Of a stretch of DNA of 64,000 bases, positions 14,880 to 27,197 are shown in pieces. The stretch comes from Magicicada septendecula. Lineage: Eukaryota > Arthropoda > Insecta > Hemiptera > Cicadidae. The first letter of the stretch is position 1. Every line of letters starts with the position of its first letter. The notes beneath the pieces were generated by a model. That model was not told the DNA's origin, made no database searches, and saw nothing but the letters and a program-made list of their open reading frames with translations. The translations under genes and the position numbers were made by a program. Location of the stretch: contig CM068372.1 in the NCBI GenBank assembly GCA_034769895.1, positions 235,990,843 through 236,054,842 of the forward strand, written 5' to 3'.

Positions 14880-16430
14880 AGTGTGATTAAAGGACTTAAA
14901 AGTGGGAGATCACCTGGAACAGTTAAATTACAGCAGAAATGATAAAGAATATGGGGAAAAAGGGGAAAGAAATACTTTTAGAAATTATCAATAAAGCGTG
15001 GACAAGTGTAGACATACCAAGAGAATGGGAGGAAGCATTGATAGTTCCTATTTTTAAGAAAGGTAACGCAAGAGATTGTAATAATTATAGGGGTATCAAT
15101 CTGTTAAATACAATTGTTAAGGTTTATGAGCAGATAGTTAATAATAAATTGGTCCCAATTTTAGAAAATAGTTTGGAGGAATCGCAGAGTGGCTTTAGAT
15201 CAGGGAGAAGTGTGCAGGATCACATTTTTACTCTGCAACAGATAGCTGAGAAGTCGATACAACAAGATAAATTGGTATGGTTGGCTTTTATTGATCTTGC
15301 GAAGCCTTTCGATAGTGTGCCTAGAACAAAAATATGGGAAAGTTTAAAAAATACAGGAATAAGGAGTAAAATAATTAAGGTAGTACAGAGGTTATACAAA
15401 AATAATGTTAATTATGTAATTGGTAAAAATATGAGGTCGTTAGGATTTACAACAAACTATGGATTAAGACAAGGAGGTGGACTGAGTCCGACACTATTCA
15501 ACTTGTACATGGACGACATTATTAAGAACTGTTCACTGAAGGTTAAGAAAATGCATGTTGGATACAGGAACTTGCGAAGTAGCAGAAGGGGCTTTTGCGG
15601 ATGATGTAGTGCTAATGGCTACAAGTGAAAGGGCGTTACAGGGTAATTTCAATATATGGAATGAAGTTCTCCAGGAAAAAGGGATGAAAATAAATAAGAC
15701 CAAAACAAAGGTAATGGTAATGGGGGAGAAAATAATAAATGTAGAGATTGGTGGAGTGAAGATAGAACAAGTCAAACAATTCAAATATCTAGGGGTTATA
15801 ATAGACAGTAATGGGAAACAAGAAGCCGCATTAAATGAAAGAATTGAAAAGGCAATAAAAGTATACCATGCATTAAACAGTAGATTTATAAATAAGAAGG
15901 AGATATCAAGAAAAACGAAAATGAGTGTGTATAAAACAGTATATAGCCGGTTTTAACATACGGCTGTGAGACGTGGGTGCTATCCAAAAGCCAAAAAAGT
16001 AAAATCCAGGCGGCAGAAATGAAATATCTTAGGAGAGTAGTGGGAGTAACAAGGAAGAACAGAGTTAGGAATACACAAATAAGAGAGGATCCGGAAGTGA
16101 TATCGATTCTGGATTTTATTGAACAGAGACAACTATGCTGGTGGGGACACATGCAGAGAATGGATAGTGATAGAATGGTAAAACAGGTTTGGGAGGCAAA
16201 ATCAGGGGGGAGAAAGAAGAGAGGAAGACCTCGACTGACTTGGGATGGAATGATGGGAAACATTTTGAGAGAAAGAGGCTTGGGCTGGAGGGAAGCGAAG
16301 ACATTGTCAATGGATAGAGTAAGATGGAAAACATTTGTATATAGAGTGTAGTTGATGTACTTATCATATATTGATGTAACCAGACACCAATATGGTATAA
16401 GGGTATTTTGATAATAAATAAATAAAAGAA
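14880..16430 (+). pseudogene. LINE reverse transcriptase, best-preserved copy (B)
   Basis: Non-LTR retrotransposon ORF2. The 221-codon frame 14939-15604 holds IVPIFKKGNARDCNNYRGI, FRSGRSVQDHIFTLQQI, FIDLAKPFDSVPR (first catalytic Asp; K replaces the usual A/E before PFD) and GLRQGGGLSPTLFNLYMDDI. After a frame change near 15550, 15555-15956 has FADDVVLMA, the catalytic FADD box, then KTKVMVMG and FKYLGVIID. After another shift near 15955, 15977-16351 has KIQAAEMKYLRRVVG, LCWWGHMQRMDSDRM and GRKKRGRPRLTWDGM. The 3' UTR is short and ends in ATAAATAAATAAA (to about 16430), typical of RTE-like tails. Only about two frame breaks, so younger than copy A. The endonuclease end is missing. Confidence 0.92.
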
Positions 16431-17900
16431 AAGAACAGTGGTAATAAACCATAAACAATAATAAAAATGTTGATAGATAAACAATAAGAAACATTAGCAG
16501 TGTGTAGAACCTATGGTATAAGGATTATGTTAAATAAGTTTATAAGATAAACGGTATAAGATTAAAAAATAAGTTTTATTAGGAAATAAGATCAATTTAA
16601 AAACAATATTGTTAGAGTTAATTCAAGGAATTCTTTTATTCAATTTAAAAATAAGATTAAATGTTCATACAAATGGTAGACAACAAAGTTAGAATGTCAA
16701 CCAATTTCATTGTGTAAATAACTAAGAAACAAATTAATTATGAGTTCGATAAGAGGAAAACATCCTATGTTACAAAATAGTCACAAGGATGGTGATCACA
16801 ATGTTGTAAATGGTGCTAAGACACCATGCACCAAAGTTGTTGTTAGTTTACCTAAAAGAGTTGTATTTTAAAAGAAGGAATGGGGCTGGATCATGAACAG
16901 ACCATAAACCATTTTTAATGTTATATGTTACCATAAAAAGATAAAGTGATAAAAAGTGTGTGTAAGAAATATTAGAAAATATAAGCAAGCAATTGTATAA
17001 GTTTAATAATCACAATAATACTCATCAATGTAAAGATAGGAAAAAGAATGTTAGACAAGGAATGATTTTTTAAATTTATAATAATATTCATTTATTGTAA
17101 AATGGCCCAAAGTAATTCAAAAGTAAACAATATAACTAAGTGATAGCAAGCAGAACCTATGAAATTAATAGGTAATGTTTAAATTGTGTAAACTAAGAAG
17201 TTCTAGACATTTACAGCTTAGGCCTATAAAATACCTAACTGTCAAAATTCAGAAAAAGCAAATTAACCATTGTATTTGAGAATTAAGACAAAGTGACTTG
17301 TTAATTTCAATTATCTAACCATAATAGTATGTCAGAAACAGAGTAAACAGAAAAAATAAGTGAAATATGTAATAAAATAACATTAGCAAAATGATCAAAA
17401 CATTAATACATGACCAAGCACAGCATTATGGTATATCAAATTAATCTTTGAAAGAAAATAGAGACATTGATGTTAATATCTCACACACTGGTAATAACAC
17501 CAATGAATAATAGCAATTATAAAATATTAGGTCAATTTGGGACCATAAACCCAAGCTTTCATAACAATGTAAACAAAATTCTTAACCAATCAGAAGCAGG
17601 GAATTATGCTTGGGATTGAGAAAACCGTTAGAATTTTTAGTTAGTCCATTATTAACGCTCAAGGTATGCAGATGCCAAACTGAATCCGCTCCAATAAAAA
17701 ATTAAAAAGAAGGAAATGTACTCAAACGAATATGAATAATAGAAGTTGAATCTGGATCCATTAAACACAGAATGAAACCACAAAACAAAATTCAATAATT
17801 TAAATTAAAAAACCTTGAATAAATAAAATAGAAAAAATAGAAAACCCGAATGATGAAGAACTAATTACTATATCAAAACAATTTGGAAGAATTACCTGCG
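16431..17900. other. A-rich, C-poor block, no gene
   Basis: Continues the strand-skewed composition beyond the LINE tail; for example, bases 16921-16980 contain 30 A, 18 T, 10 G and 2 C. No frame, tandem array or terminal repeat is evident. See the finding comparing it with 57.9-60.1 kb. Confidence 0.6.
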
Positions 17901-19505
17901 ACTCATCAGCAGAAACCACAAGATTTCGTTAAGTATAAATGAATTCTCTATAATTGCGAATAAAATTAATTAACTTTTCCACAACACAATAACTCTCACT
18001 CCGAACTTGGTATAATAAATTCTTTCAAGGATTAATTGAAATTATACAATAAAACTGTATGTGAACTGTAACTTAACCTATGTGCGATGCCTAAAAGTCG
18101 ATACACTTTTTAGACATTAAGAACCGTATTGTAAGTAAACATGTATAGTATTTAATTAACACTGATGTAAGGTTGTGTACTTTCATAAACATCTTGTTTA
18201 TTTTTTCGTAATCAAAAGAACTCTTTGACTGAATAAATTGTGAAAAAATTAATGTAAGCACACACGCTAGTTTAGTCAAACGGCCCAATCAACATAGCCA
18301 ACCGCCGAGTTGTAATTTATTTATAGCCGGAGCAAACTTTTTTATAACAACAATATTTTGTACTTAAATTATAAATAATCAGCGAATCTGAACACTAATA
18401 AATTAGTACTGAACATTAATATCCGTTCTTTGTTTTATTTGATATATGTCTTAATATTTGTGTACTTTAGCAGTGAACAAAATTTTTAACCAGAATTATA
18501 AGTTGGCAACACGTCAGACTCCACGCGAGATTTGAATTCGCGCCAGTCCGCTTGAGTGAGTTTAAATTATTATCAAAGGAAAGGAAGACGACGCAGGTAG
18601 AAACTTTTAATTGTTTTTTGTATAACAATTTGGCGCCTATCGGGAAATAAGGTACATTCAAATACGGACAGGTAAGGAGAAGAACGATACACATTCGGTA
18701 CTGGTTATTACTGCGTTCGCGATAGTCATCGTTAGCGACGACAAGGTGAAGCTTTCAGACACATACCGAGTCGACAACTACGTTATAATATGTACTTTTG
18801 TTTCTTCTGTTTCGCATAATCACTTCACAAACCCGATAAAAACCAGTTAAGACGTACATTCTAACGGTTATTATATTCCAACGACACACCTGTCAGAAAT
18901 CCATTTACGGTGGCATTTCCACGTACGCCGCACATTTTTCATATTTGGATTCATGACTTTTACAGTACATCAAATCGTAATGTTATGTATCAAACTTTTG
19001 CACACGTATTCATAAATCTGTTTTATAAATGCAGGACTTTTCCAATATAATATTCTGCTTCGTAAAAAAAAAAGATTTCAACGACCACTCTTCATAATTT
19101 TAGTTTTATAATTGTTTGAAAAATAAATACTCAAGCGAATATTACACATTTGTTATTATTACATTTGGTATATTTTGTGTACACTATGCTCTGCCATTCT
19201 TGGTAAACATTTTAGGAATCCATCCATATTAATTTCTGTGAAAGAGGTAAAGTTATAAATGCCAAATTATATTTTCGAACGACATTCCTTCTGAACACAG
19301 CTTATACAATAGAAATCTAATGTCTTATGTGCACAGATTTTATAAGGTACCTTCCTACACTTTCTATGCAAAGTTTTTGATTAAATAAATTATTTAAAAA
19401 ATATAAAAAAAGATTAGAATTTAGTATTGAACGAACATCACTGAAAAGTAACTGATACGATACTTAAATTTTTATTAAACATCCCAACTATTTGCACTTA
19501 CAAAG
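17901..19505. other. Intergenic, nothing recognised
   Basis: AT-rich sequence in which the strand skew has faded. Short frames at 18091-18288 and 18467-18694 (-) show no domain. Confidence 0.5.
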
Positions 19506-20723
19506 TTTAATCTGGTTTTATAAATAATAGGTTGGCTAAATATAGTGAAGAAATTATGGGCGAATATAAATCTGGCTTTCGACCTAATCGCTCAATCCTG
19601 CGATCATATATTCACATTACGAATAATACAGGAAAAAGCGTACGAATATAACACAAACTTGCATATATTATATGTGGACTTCAAACAAGCGTTTGATAGT
19701 GTTAACAGAAAAGAAATGGTAAACAACCTTCACATCTTGGGAATGCCACCCAAAATATGTCAGACTAACAGAAGCGACGTTGGCTTGTTCCAAAGCTGGA
19801 GTAAGAATTAATGGAGAGTTAACCACTACTTGGTATTGATACTGGGGTGCGCCAAGGAGATGCACTCTCCACTACGTTGTTTAACCTAGTTCTGGAGGCA
19901 GCCATTCGCAAACTAGATCTTTCTGGACACATCGGCATGAAAACCACACAAGCGTACGCTTATGCTGATCACGTAGCTGTTGTCAGCAGAAATAAAAGAG
20001 GTTAAAGGAAATCTAACACTAGACAGTGAAGCGCATAAAAGAAATTTAGGGATAAATGAAGCCAAGACCAAATACATGGAACTTCAACGGAATGACACAA
20101 ACAACCAGGCATATCTATCAGTTGGCAATTATACATTTTAACGTGTCCAACAATTTTCTTACTTAGGTTCACAAATCGCTTAGAACAACTGTTGCAGCAA
20201 TGAAATAAAGTACCGCATCGTATGTGGCAACAGGTGTTAGTTTATGAAAAGATTTTCAATTCCAGGATGTTAAGCAAACAACTTAAGCTGACTATATACA
20301 AAGTCTTATACGACCGGTAGCCTGGGCATTAACCAGCAAAGACGAGCAACAACTAAGACTACTTGAACGAAAAGTCTTGCGAAAAATGTTTGGACCTCTA
20401 CAAACCGAATATGGTCATTGGAGGATTCGAATGAACCATGAACTGGACCAACTGATTCACGGTGCCGACATAGTCCGGTTTTTGAAGAGTAGGAGGCTCG
20501 AGTGGCTGGGCCACGTAAGACGAATGGATGGCAGAAGAATGGCTAAGAGAACTGCAGATTGGAGACCGGTAGGAAGAAAAATTAGAGGCAGACCCAGAAA
20601 GAGATGGTTGGATGACGTAGAGGATGATTTGAGATTTATGAACGTGAGTGATGGAGACGGTTGTGTAATGAGAGGGCGGAATCGAAGAGTCACTGAACAG
20701 ACTAAAACCAACGCTGGATTGTA
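19506..20723 (+). pseudogene. LINE reverse transcriptase, broken (copy C)
   Basis: Starts within the reverse transcriptase. One frame gives SGFRPNRS (about 19570); 19545-19811 continues with HIFTLRIIQEKAYEYN and LHILYVDFKQAFDSVNRKEM (first catalytic Asp in VDFKQAFD). The middle is heavily eroded: a GC(A)KE-like remnant at about 19850, a damaged A(D/H)D region at about 19965 and YLGSQIA at about 20160. The C-terminal part is well kept (20377-20724): ERKVLRKMFGP just upstream, then RRLEWLGHVRRMDGRRMAKR, RPVGRKIRGRPRKRWLDDV. At least six lesions. Same broad class as copies A and B but a different family, judging by the divergent tail. Confidence 0.88.
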
Positions 20724-22324
20724 ACGCTAGGAAAACGAAGGGAAGGAAAGTAACTATTTGCCCTTGACAGACGCTTTTAACCTAACATGAAAGTCATAAA
20801 ATCACCTTCACCATTTCCTTAAACCATTAGATACGATACATGTTGAGCCCTCTAGTCGTGATCTAGTAGTATTGCTGAAAGCGTTTGCCGTCGGCTTCAA
20901 AGCAACTCGTTATGAGTCGTAATTGTCAATTGTAGCTACTCCCATATAGTCGCGTACTGATACCTTCCTGTATCACTTAAACACAGGCCTACACTGACAG
21001 CAGAATAACGACGGCACGACGAGTCTATTTCGTTGAAGGTGATAAACTGCAGTTGCAGAATTCTAATTGTGGCACCGCTTAAGCCATTTGGAGAAGACAT
21101 TTTTCTGTCATTTTACTAGCAAGCAATCTGATTGGTGTACGTGGGCAGTACCACTACTCTAGAACACATTATCGCATCTAAATACGCGAGCTATACAGTT
21201 TGTGCTCAAACTATTAACGACCCACTATCGTCTTCCCCGCCGCCTTAGTACAGACGAAGGCCCACCTCCATGAAGACATAAGCGCCTCACAGCCTTGCTC
21301 GACGACCCCCATAAGCAATCTTCTGCCCCACATGCCGCTCTTCCGAAGTTTGACAACCCATCCCTTTCCCACTAAACAGTAACTCAAAAGTATACAAATT
21401 AATCATTCATTTCTTTTAAGTTATAACAAATAAACATATTCTTAACCATCGTTCCCTTCCATCGTCGTACGCCTCAATCGATGAAAAAAGCCGTCGTGAA
21501 TCGCTTTGCTGTCCAGGTAACAGCCTCCACCGCTACAAACTAGGAGAACTCATCCCTAAACAAGTACACGGCTACTCAGGGTAACTGTAGTATCAGACAG
21601 TCATCGGGTTTTCCCGAACCCTGCAACCACTGGGGCACGTCTAGCTGCTGCCCCTACCATTAGATTGGAGTCATACAGTTCACACCATACTGACGGTGAA
21701 AAACCAGTCTGTATTTAACCATGTGAAGAGACTATCTGCACTGTGGAGAGGAGGTGATGTATGTGTTCACGTGTACCATCATCCCTACCTCGCCGGGAGC
21801 GCTGACACAGAACCCGAGACGGGCGGCACCGGCCACTTGAATCGGCAACACACAATAACAATAACCTCCTCCATCCGGTGAATAATTGGGTTAGGGGCAT
21901 CCTTCCAAACAACAGGAACCACCCCAGCACTTGACATATATGGAATTTGTGCAGTTTGTTTTCGATATCACGATCTTCATTTGAATGATGTCACTCCCAC
22001 GATAAATTAAAAGAGTTTATTAACTGTCTATAACCTTCATTCGTTCTCGGCTGTCTTGGTGTGAACACGCTCTATTCCATGGAAAGCCGTAGCCTCGGTT
22101 TCTGTTACGACCTTCACACTGTATTCATCACACACCTGATGAAGCTTGAAAACTGAACTCAATTACTAAGTACACTGGGTTGAACAAGTAGAAAACGATT
22201 CGCGAACAAGATGTATTCAGTCATCTATCTCGCGACATTTTGAATCTTGGATACACTATCTGCTTCCGTTTTCTCACTAATTCATGCATGCATCGTAAAG
22301 ATGCGTAACAAGAGCTATATTACT
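20724..22324. other. Intergenic, locally GC-richer
   Basis: No gene recognised. The section 21180-21960 is noticeably richer in C and G than its surroundings and C-rich on the + strand, which suggests an old unrecognised repeat. Opposing short frames at 21696-21881 and 21715-21930 have no domain. Confidence 0.45.
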
Positions 22325-22450
22325 TACGAGGTTTGTTTAAAAAGTAATGAGAGTGAATTTTTCACATTAAAATGATTTTTTCCAATTTCAGACCAACAAT
22401 GCAACAGCTGACAGCTGTAACGTTTGTTTAAATTTACAAAACGTTTGCCT
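22325..22450 (+). mobile_element. Mariner-like 5' end remnant
   Basis: TA followed by CGAGGTTTGTTTAAAAAGTA resembles the CGAGG...(A)AAAGT termini of many mariner elements; the mariner at 39.77 kb begins CGAGGGCGATTTGAAAAG. I find no partner inverted repeat or transposase nearby, so at most a fragment survives. Confidence 0.35.
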
Positions 22451-22589
22451 CTTCGTCTTATTAGACACGACTGAATGTTTTTCTCATGTCACACAAAAAT
22501 AGAGTTTAATAACGAATTAATCAATTAAATTACGTGTATAACTTAAAGACACGAAACACAAGTTAAAAAACGAGTTTACGGATACGAAG

Positions 22590-22955
22590 GGTTCGTGGTT
22601 TCGAGCGGCACAGAGGATTTTTTGAATGGCCATGAAACTACCAGCATGGAAACCGAACTCTTTCCCGGACTCAGGTTTTTAATCGGCACAAAAGATTTTT
22701 GGATGGCCACGAAATTATGAAAGCTGAACTCGCAACCCCAGCTTATGGCTTCTAGGGGTGCAAAGGATTTTTGTAAGTCCATGAAACTATGGAAGTCGAT
22801 CTGAATTCCCTGGCTTAAGGTTTTAAGCGGCACAAAGGATTTTTCGATGGCCATGAAACTACGGAAGCTGAACTGTATTCGCGGGCTCAGGCTTTTAGTG
22901 GCGCAACGTATTTTTGGATGGTGACGAAACTATGGAAGCTGAATTCTGTTCCGGA
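22590..22955. repeat. 72-bp minisatellite, five diverged copies
   Basis: Five head-to-tail copies of a unit containing GGCACAAAGGATTTTT and ATGGCCATGAAACTA, with unit starts near 22607, 22685, 22757, 22829 and 22900, i.e. periods of 78, 72, 72 and 71. On the minus strand the 72-bp period equals 24 codons and most of the array is open (22854-22576), giving a repeated IQKSFVPLK...SFHSF motif. I do not call it a gene. Confidence 0.88.
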
Positions 22956-25900
22956 CAATCAAGCACAGCACGAACTAATAAGAATGTGTTGAAAGTCTGA
23001 TCGTCATTTGTTGGTAATTCAATGATTAGTTACGAACAATATTAAACTGTTCATGAAATGAGTCCGAGAAGAGATTGCTGATTCTTAGAGCGTGAACCTC
23101 CCAATGCCTTATTACACTCTCTTGTGAATAAGTATTTGACCAACACAGTGTGTAGAACATCCAAGGGATTGTGACAAACTAGATAAATGCAATGACTGTT
23201 GTAAACGTTTGTAATATTGTTTCAATCAATGAGAACAACGCTTCCTTAAGTTTTGGCTTCCCAATCCAACTATTTCGAAGGGGATAAAAATTGTTTTCTA
23301 TGCCAAATTCATATCAGCAGATAGGCCTACTGTACGTAAATTTTAAAAAGTGGCTGCCGACTAAGTTTAGACACATCGTATTAACCTCACAGAGTTTCTC
23401 CTTTAATGTGTCAGCGTCAGCTTTCGTTTTAGTTTCCAAGAAAGCGTACAAGTACTATTGCGCGACATTTATGTTGCACGACGTAACTGGGTGATATTTT
23501 GCCCTTTAAACTTTGTCAATTATAAAGTACCTATCCAATACAAACTTATTATTTGTTTAGTTTTGAGGAACGAGCGCCTTTGAATTGAGAACTTGTTTAC
23601 AAAACAACACTAGACTGTACGCAGTACACAACAACGACAATATCCAATATTACACAATATTCGAATATTACAAACTGACAGTTATTCTTTAAGACGATTT
23701 CAAATATGTCTTACTTTTGGTCGCGGTCTGTCACTGTAATTCTGAGAATTTCGTATTTGTAGGCTATACCGGTATAGTTTATATTCGTAATGTCATCAGA
23801 ATGTTAGATAGAAAAACGAAACAGTCACCGGTTTTCAATATAAACAAAAAGATCACGAACACTGAACAACAACGGACGTTGGGGAAAATTTTTAGCTGAT
23901 GCTCGTGAAAGTGAAACTAAGCGTAAAAAAAAAACTGAGGAAAATGGAATTGCACATGATTGAGGTTTTAGCTTCACAACAATATAAATTTGAAGAATAG
24001 ACAGACACTGTTCCTTTGTTTTCTACAGTAAAAATCATACAAATTAGTCTTTCACGTATCACAAAAAACTATCATTCTTATTCTATGCGTAGAGTATGAA
24101 GCGAGTGACAGAACTGATTTGAGCAAAGCACAAAAATGGCTCATTTAACAAGCATGCGATATGTTTGACGTTAATATATGTAAGAGACTGAAGTTTACTG
24201 AGTTGCTGTTAATACCAATTTTGTTGACACTGCAGCAATGTGATAGCAATTCAACTTCATTTAACATCAAGCGTACAAAACAGACTTGAGTATGCTTTAA
24301 AAATTATTTGTTTAGCTTTTAAAAAAAACTGTTATTCGGTTATTTCTCCCACTGCCGGTTACAGTTGGAAAAACTGAACTTTCAGTTTTGAAACTAAAAT
24401 TATAAAAAAGTATTTACAGTTTTCCTGTACTCAGGAAAGACCCATCAGTCCTAACTACTGTATTCACAGAACATGAAATTTACAAGGCAATCGAGTTGAG
24501 TTGGGCAATGTTATTCAAAAATTTTCTGAAATCAAAACTCGAAAAGTGATATTTGAAAATTACTCCGAAACTAACACGGTAAAACGACCATTTCAATAGC
24601 ACTGTACAGTACTTCAATCAATCACCACTTCTACGAATTCGCCTGTATCATGCAAATACGTCAGCTAACAAACTTTTTGGAAAATGTATTTATTTAATGT
24701 TGTTAACACAATGACTGCTAACTATTTGGATCCGACTAGTTGGGGCGTCCCAACAGGAGCGCACTACTCGCTTCCGAAATGTTTGTGTAATGCGAAATGT
24801 TAGCCTGAGGTCAGCTCCTGTAGTAAGTGGATTCTATGTCGTCAGCAGTGAATGTGTTTTAAATTTACTATATGTCTGTACCAATTTTTAATTTAAATAC
24901 TACGAAATAGTATTTCATACGTAAGAGATATGAAAAGTATATTAAGGGGCGACGTAGATAAAGCTGTACCCTAAGGGCGACCGGTGTGTGGTTTATAGGC
25001 TATTAACACACGAACAATTTTAATGCTGAGTTCATAAGCTGACAAAAAAATACTACGTTTTTTGAGATCGTTTACCACAGTTGTAGCTCACCTTATACAG
25101 TTAGGTAAGGGAAAAATACACCGCTCCTAATAGCACGTTAATGTGCTGAACGGTGCACAATAATCTAGACAATTAATTATTGCATTCCGTAATTATTTTA
25201 ATTCTTTAAAAGTTTTGAGGAAACGGTTTGTTGCTTCTGATTCTGAGCGATTCTATAGGGAAGAGGCTACTAAAACTCAAAGGTTTACTTACCAATACGT
25301 CATCGGGTCGGTTTGGTAGTGTATGACATACAGAAGGACTCCGGGTAAAAATAAAACAGTCAGGATCTGTAAGCGAGACTTTTACATGGACATCATTATC
25401 CGCGAACGTTTGTTCCGTGAAACGTCGGTGTGTTATAAAAGAAATCTCATTTGTTACTCAAACCACAGTGAGAAGAACGGATGCAAAGAGGACATCGAGA
25501 CGGCAGAATAATGCTGCCAAAGAGGGCCTATTCCTACAATAGAGCATCATTATTTTCGAAAATAATCGTTTGAAATTAAAACAAAGTTCTTAACAAACAT
25601 GCAGAAAGTACAGAACTCATGTTCTCGAGAAGAAGAATATAGGAAGCACATGACTGTCTATAGGGTCGGTTGTGAATACGATTAGTTCTGGAAACCAAAG
25701 GTCTGTGTGTTACTGGAGTGGACTTTAGTTTACATGTCTGGAAAGCCAAGTGCATATTATGAGTCAAATACGATTGGATAACGTACAATGATTGTAGAAG
25801 TAGCAGAGACGATAAGCTGAAGAGGAAGACAAAGGTGAAGACGTACACCAAGGCGATTGCTTGAGGCGTAGATTGTATACACAAAGCAGATGTGCGAATA

Positions 25901-27195
25901 TAACACTAAACGAATGGACGGGTAGCTTCACTCCATTCAAAGAAACGAAATATTGTACGTTTTGGCATAGGTGCAAGCGACGGTTCCGTCACCTCAAAGG
26001 GATTCAAACCGAGTCAAGAACTTTACAACTGCGTCGGCTGTCACGTAATCGGAAGTCAGCAACCGCGACGAAATGTGGACAGAATAAGCGAGATCGTTAT
26101 GTAGCGCGCAGAAGTTTGATAACAATGCAGTTCACCTGAGTAATGCAAGTTTCATATCATACGTAGAGAATGATATAATTTTGTATGCATTGGACGTTAC
26201 ACGTATTTGCTGCTTTCCAACTCCATCAGTCCCCTTCCTGGATTCGGTGTCATACGATGTACTTGTTCTGTCCACATATGACCACATACGGTAACTATTT
26301 GTTGCGCTCTTGGGAATATACATGAAAAAGGGTCTGTACCTGACAAGGAACAGCCGATAATCGTGTACACGGATGGCATCGACAAACACGGGAGGACAAA
26401 GCGGTGAAGCAAGAAAGAAGAAGATGAAGAAGTACAAAAAACACTAAGTTTCACATTAAGAGTACTCGACCAGGTCTTACCTGTTAAGTATCTGACAAAG
26501 GCATCGGTGTCAGTCCGTTGTCATTCTTTCATTTTCCACAGTCAACAGACGAAAAAGAAAATATTTCTAACTGAAAGAGTATATATTTCTCATCATATGA
26601 ATCAGCAAATCTGTCGGAAGTAGCGATTAAAAAATTTGGCTATATATTAATTACACCATGTATATTCATAGGTTTACAGAATACGATAAAAAAACCATCG
26701 CCATATGAGACAATTGTAATGAAGAACCCGTGCGAACTCTTTCTGGGCAGTTTTCCTTTACAGCCTCCATAACTTTGAAATAATGTTTAAAGTTGCGAAT
26801 AGGTATTCCGTGTTTCGGACTGCTTGTTTATGCCCAAACTGTCTGGCAGGGTGCTGTAGAGGGGCACTGGGAAATCCGTTTTAGCCAAATTAATTTACAT
26901 TAAAATTATTTATTACACATATGAGAGAAGTAAACATTTTTCATACACTCTGCCTAACTAATGTGAATAAATTACACTGTACTTCTCTGGGATCAAACTT
27001 CAGAAAAGTAATTTTATTAAGTCTGAAGAAGGTCCCATGGCAGCAGAAAGTTTATTCGCAGTAGATACATTAACCAAATAATCTTCTTTTTTAATTCTTC
27101 GTTTATGTACTACTCAAGTAGTTTACGAGATACGTAGGGTAGGTTGCATTATTTAAACAGTTCGGCATACAAAGAAGGTGTGGGCACTTACCCAT
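22956..27195. other. Intergenic, nothing recognised
   Basis: About 4.2 kb of AT-rich DNA. Frames of 60-102 codons at 23291, 23717, 25323, 25576(-), 25861 and 26132(-) match no family, and several overlap on opposite strands. I see no terminal repeats, arrays or RNA genes. Confidence 0.45.
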
Positions 27196-27197
27196 TA

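Noticed and set aside
15886-16494. 202-codon minus-strand frame, one of the longest in the window
   Set aside because: It is the antisense of the LINE C-terminal region in A-rich DNA; Leu/Phe/Ser-rich with no domain.
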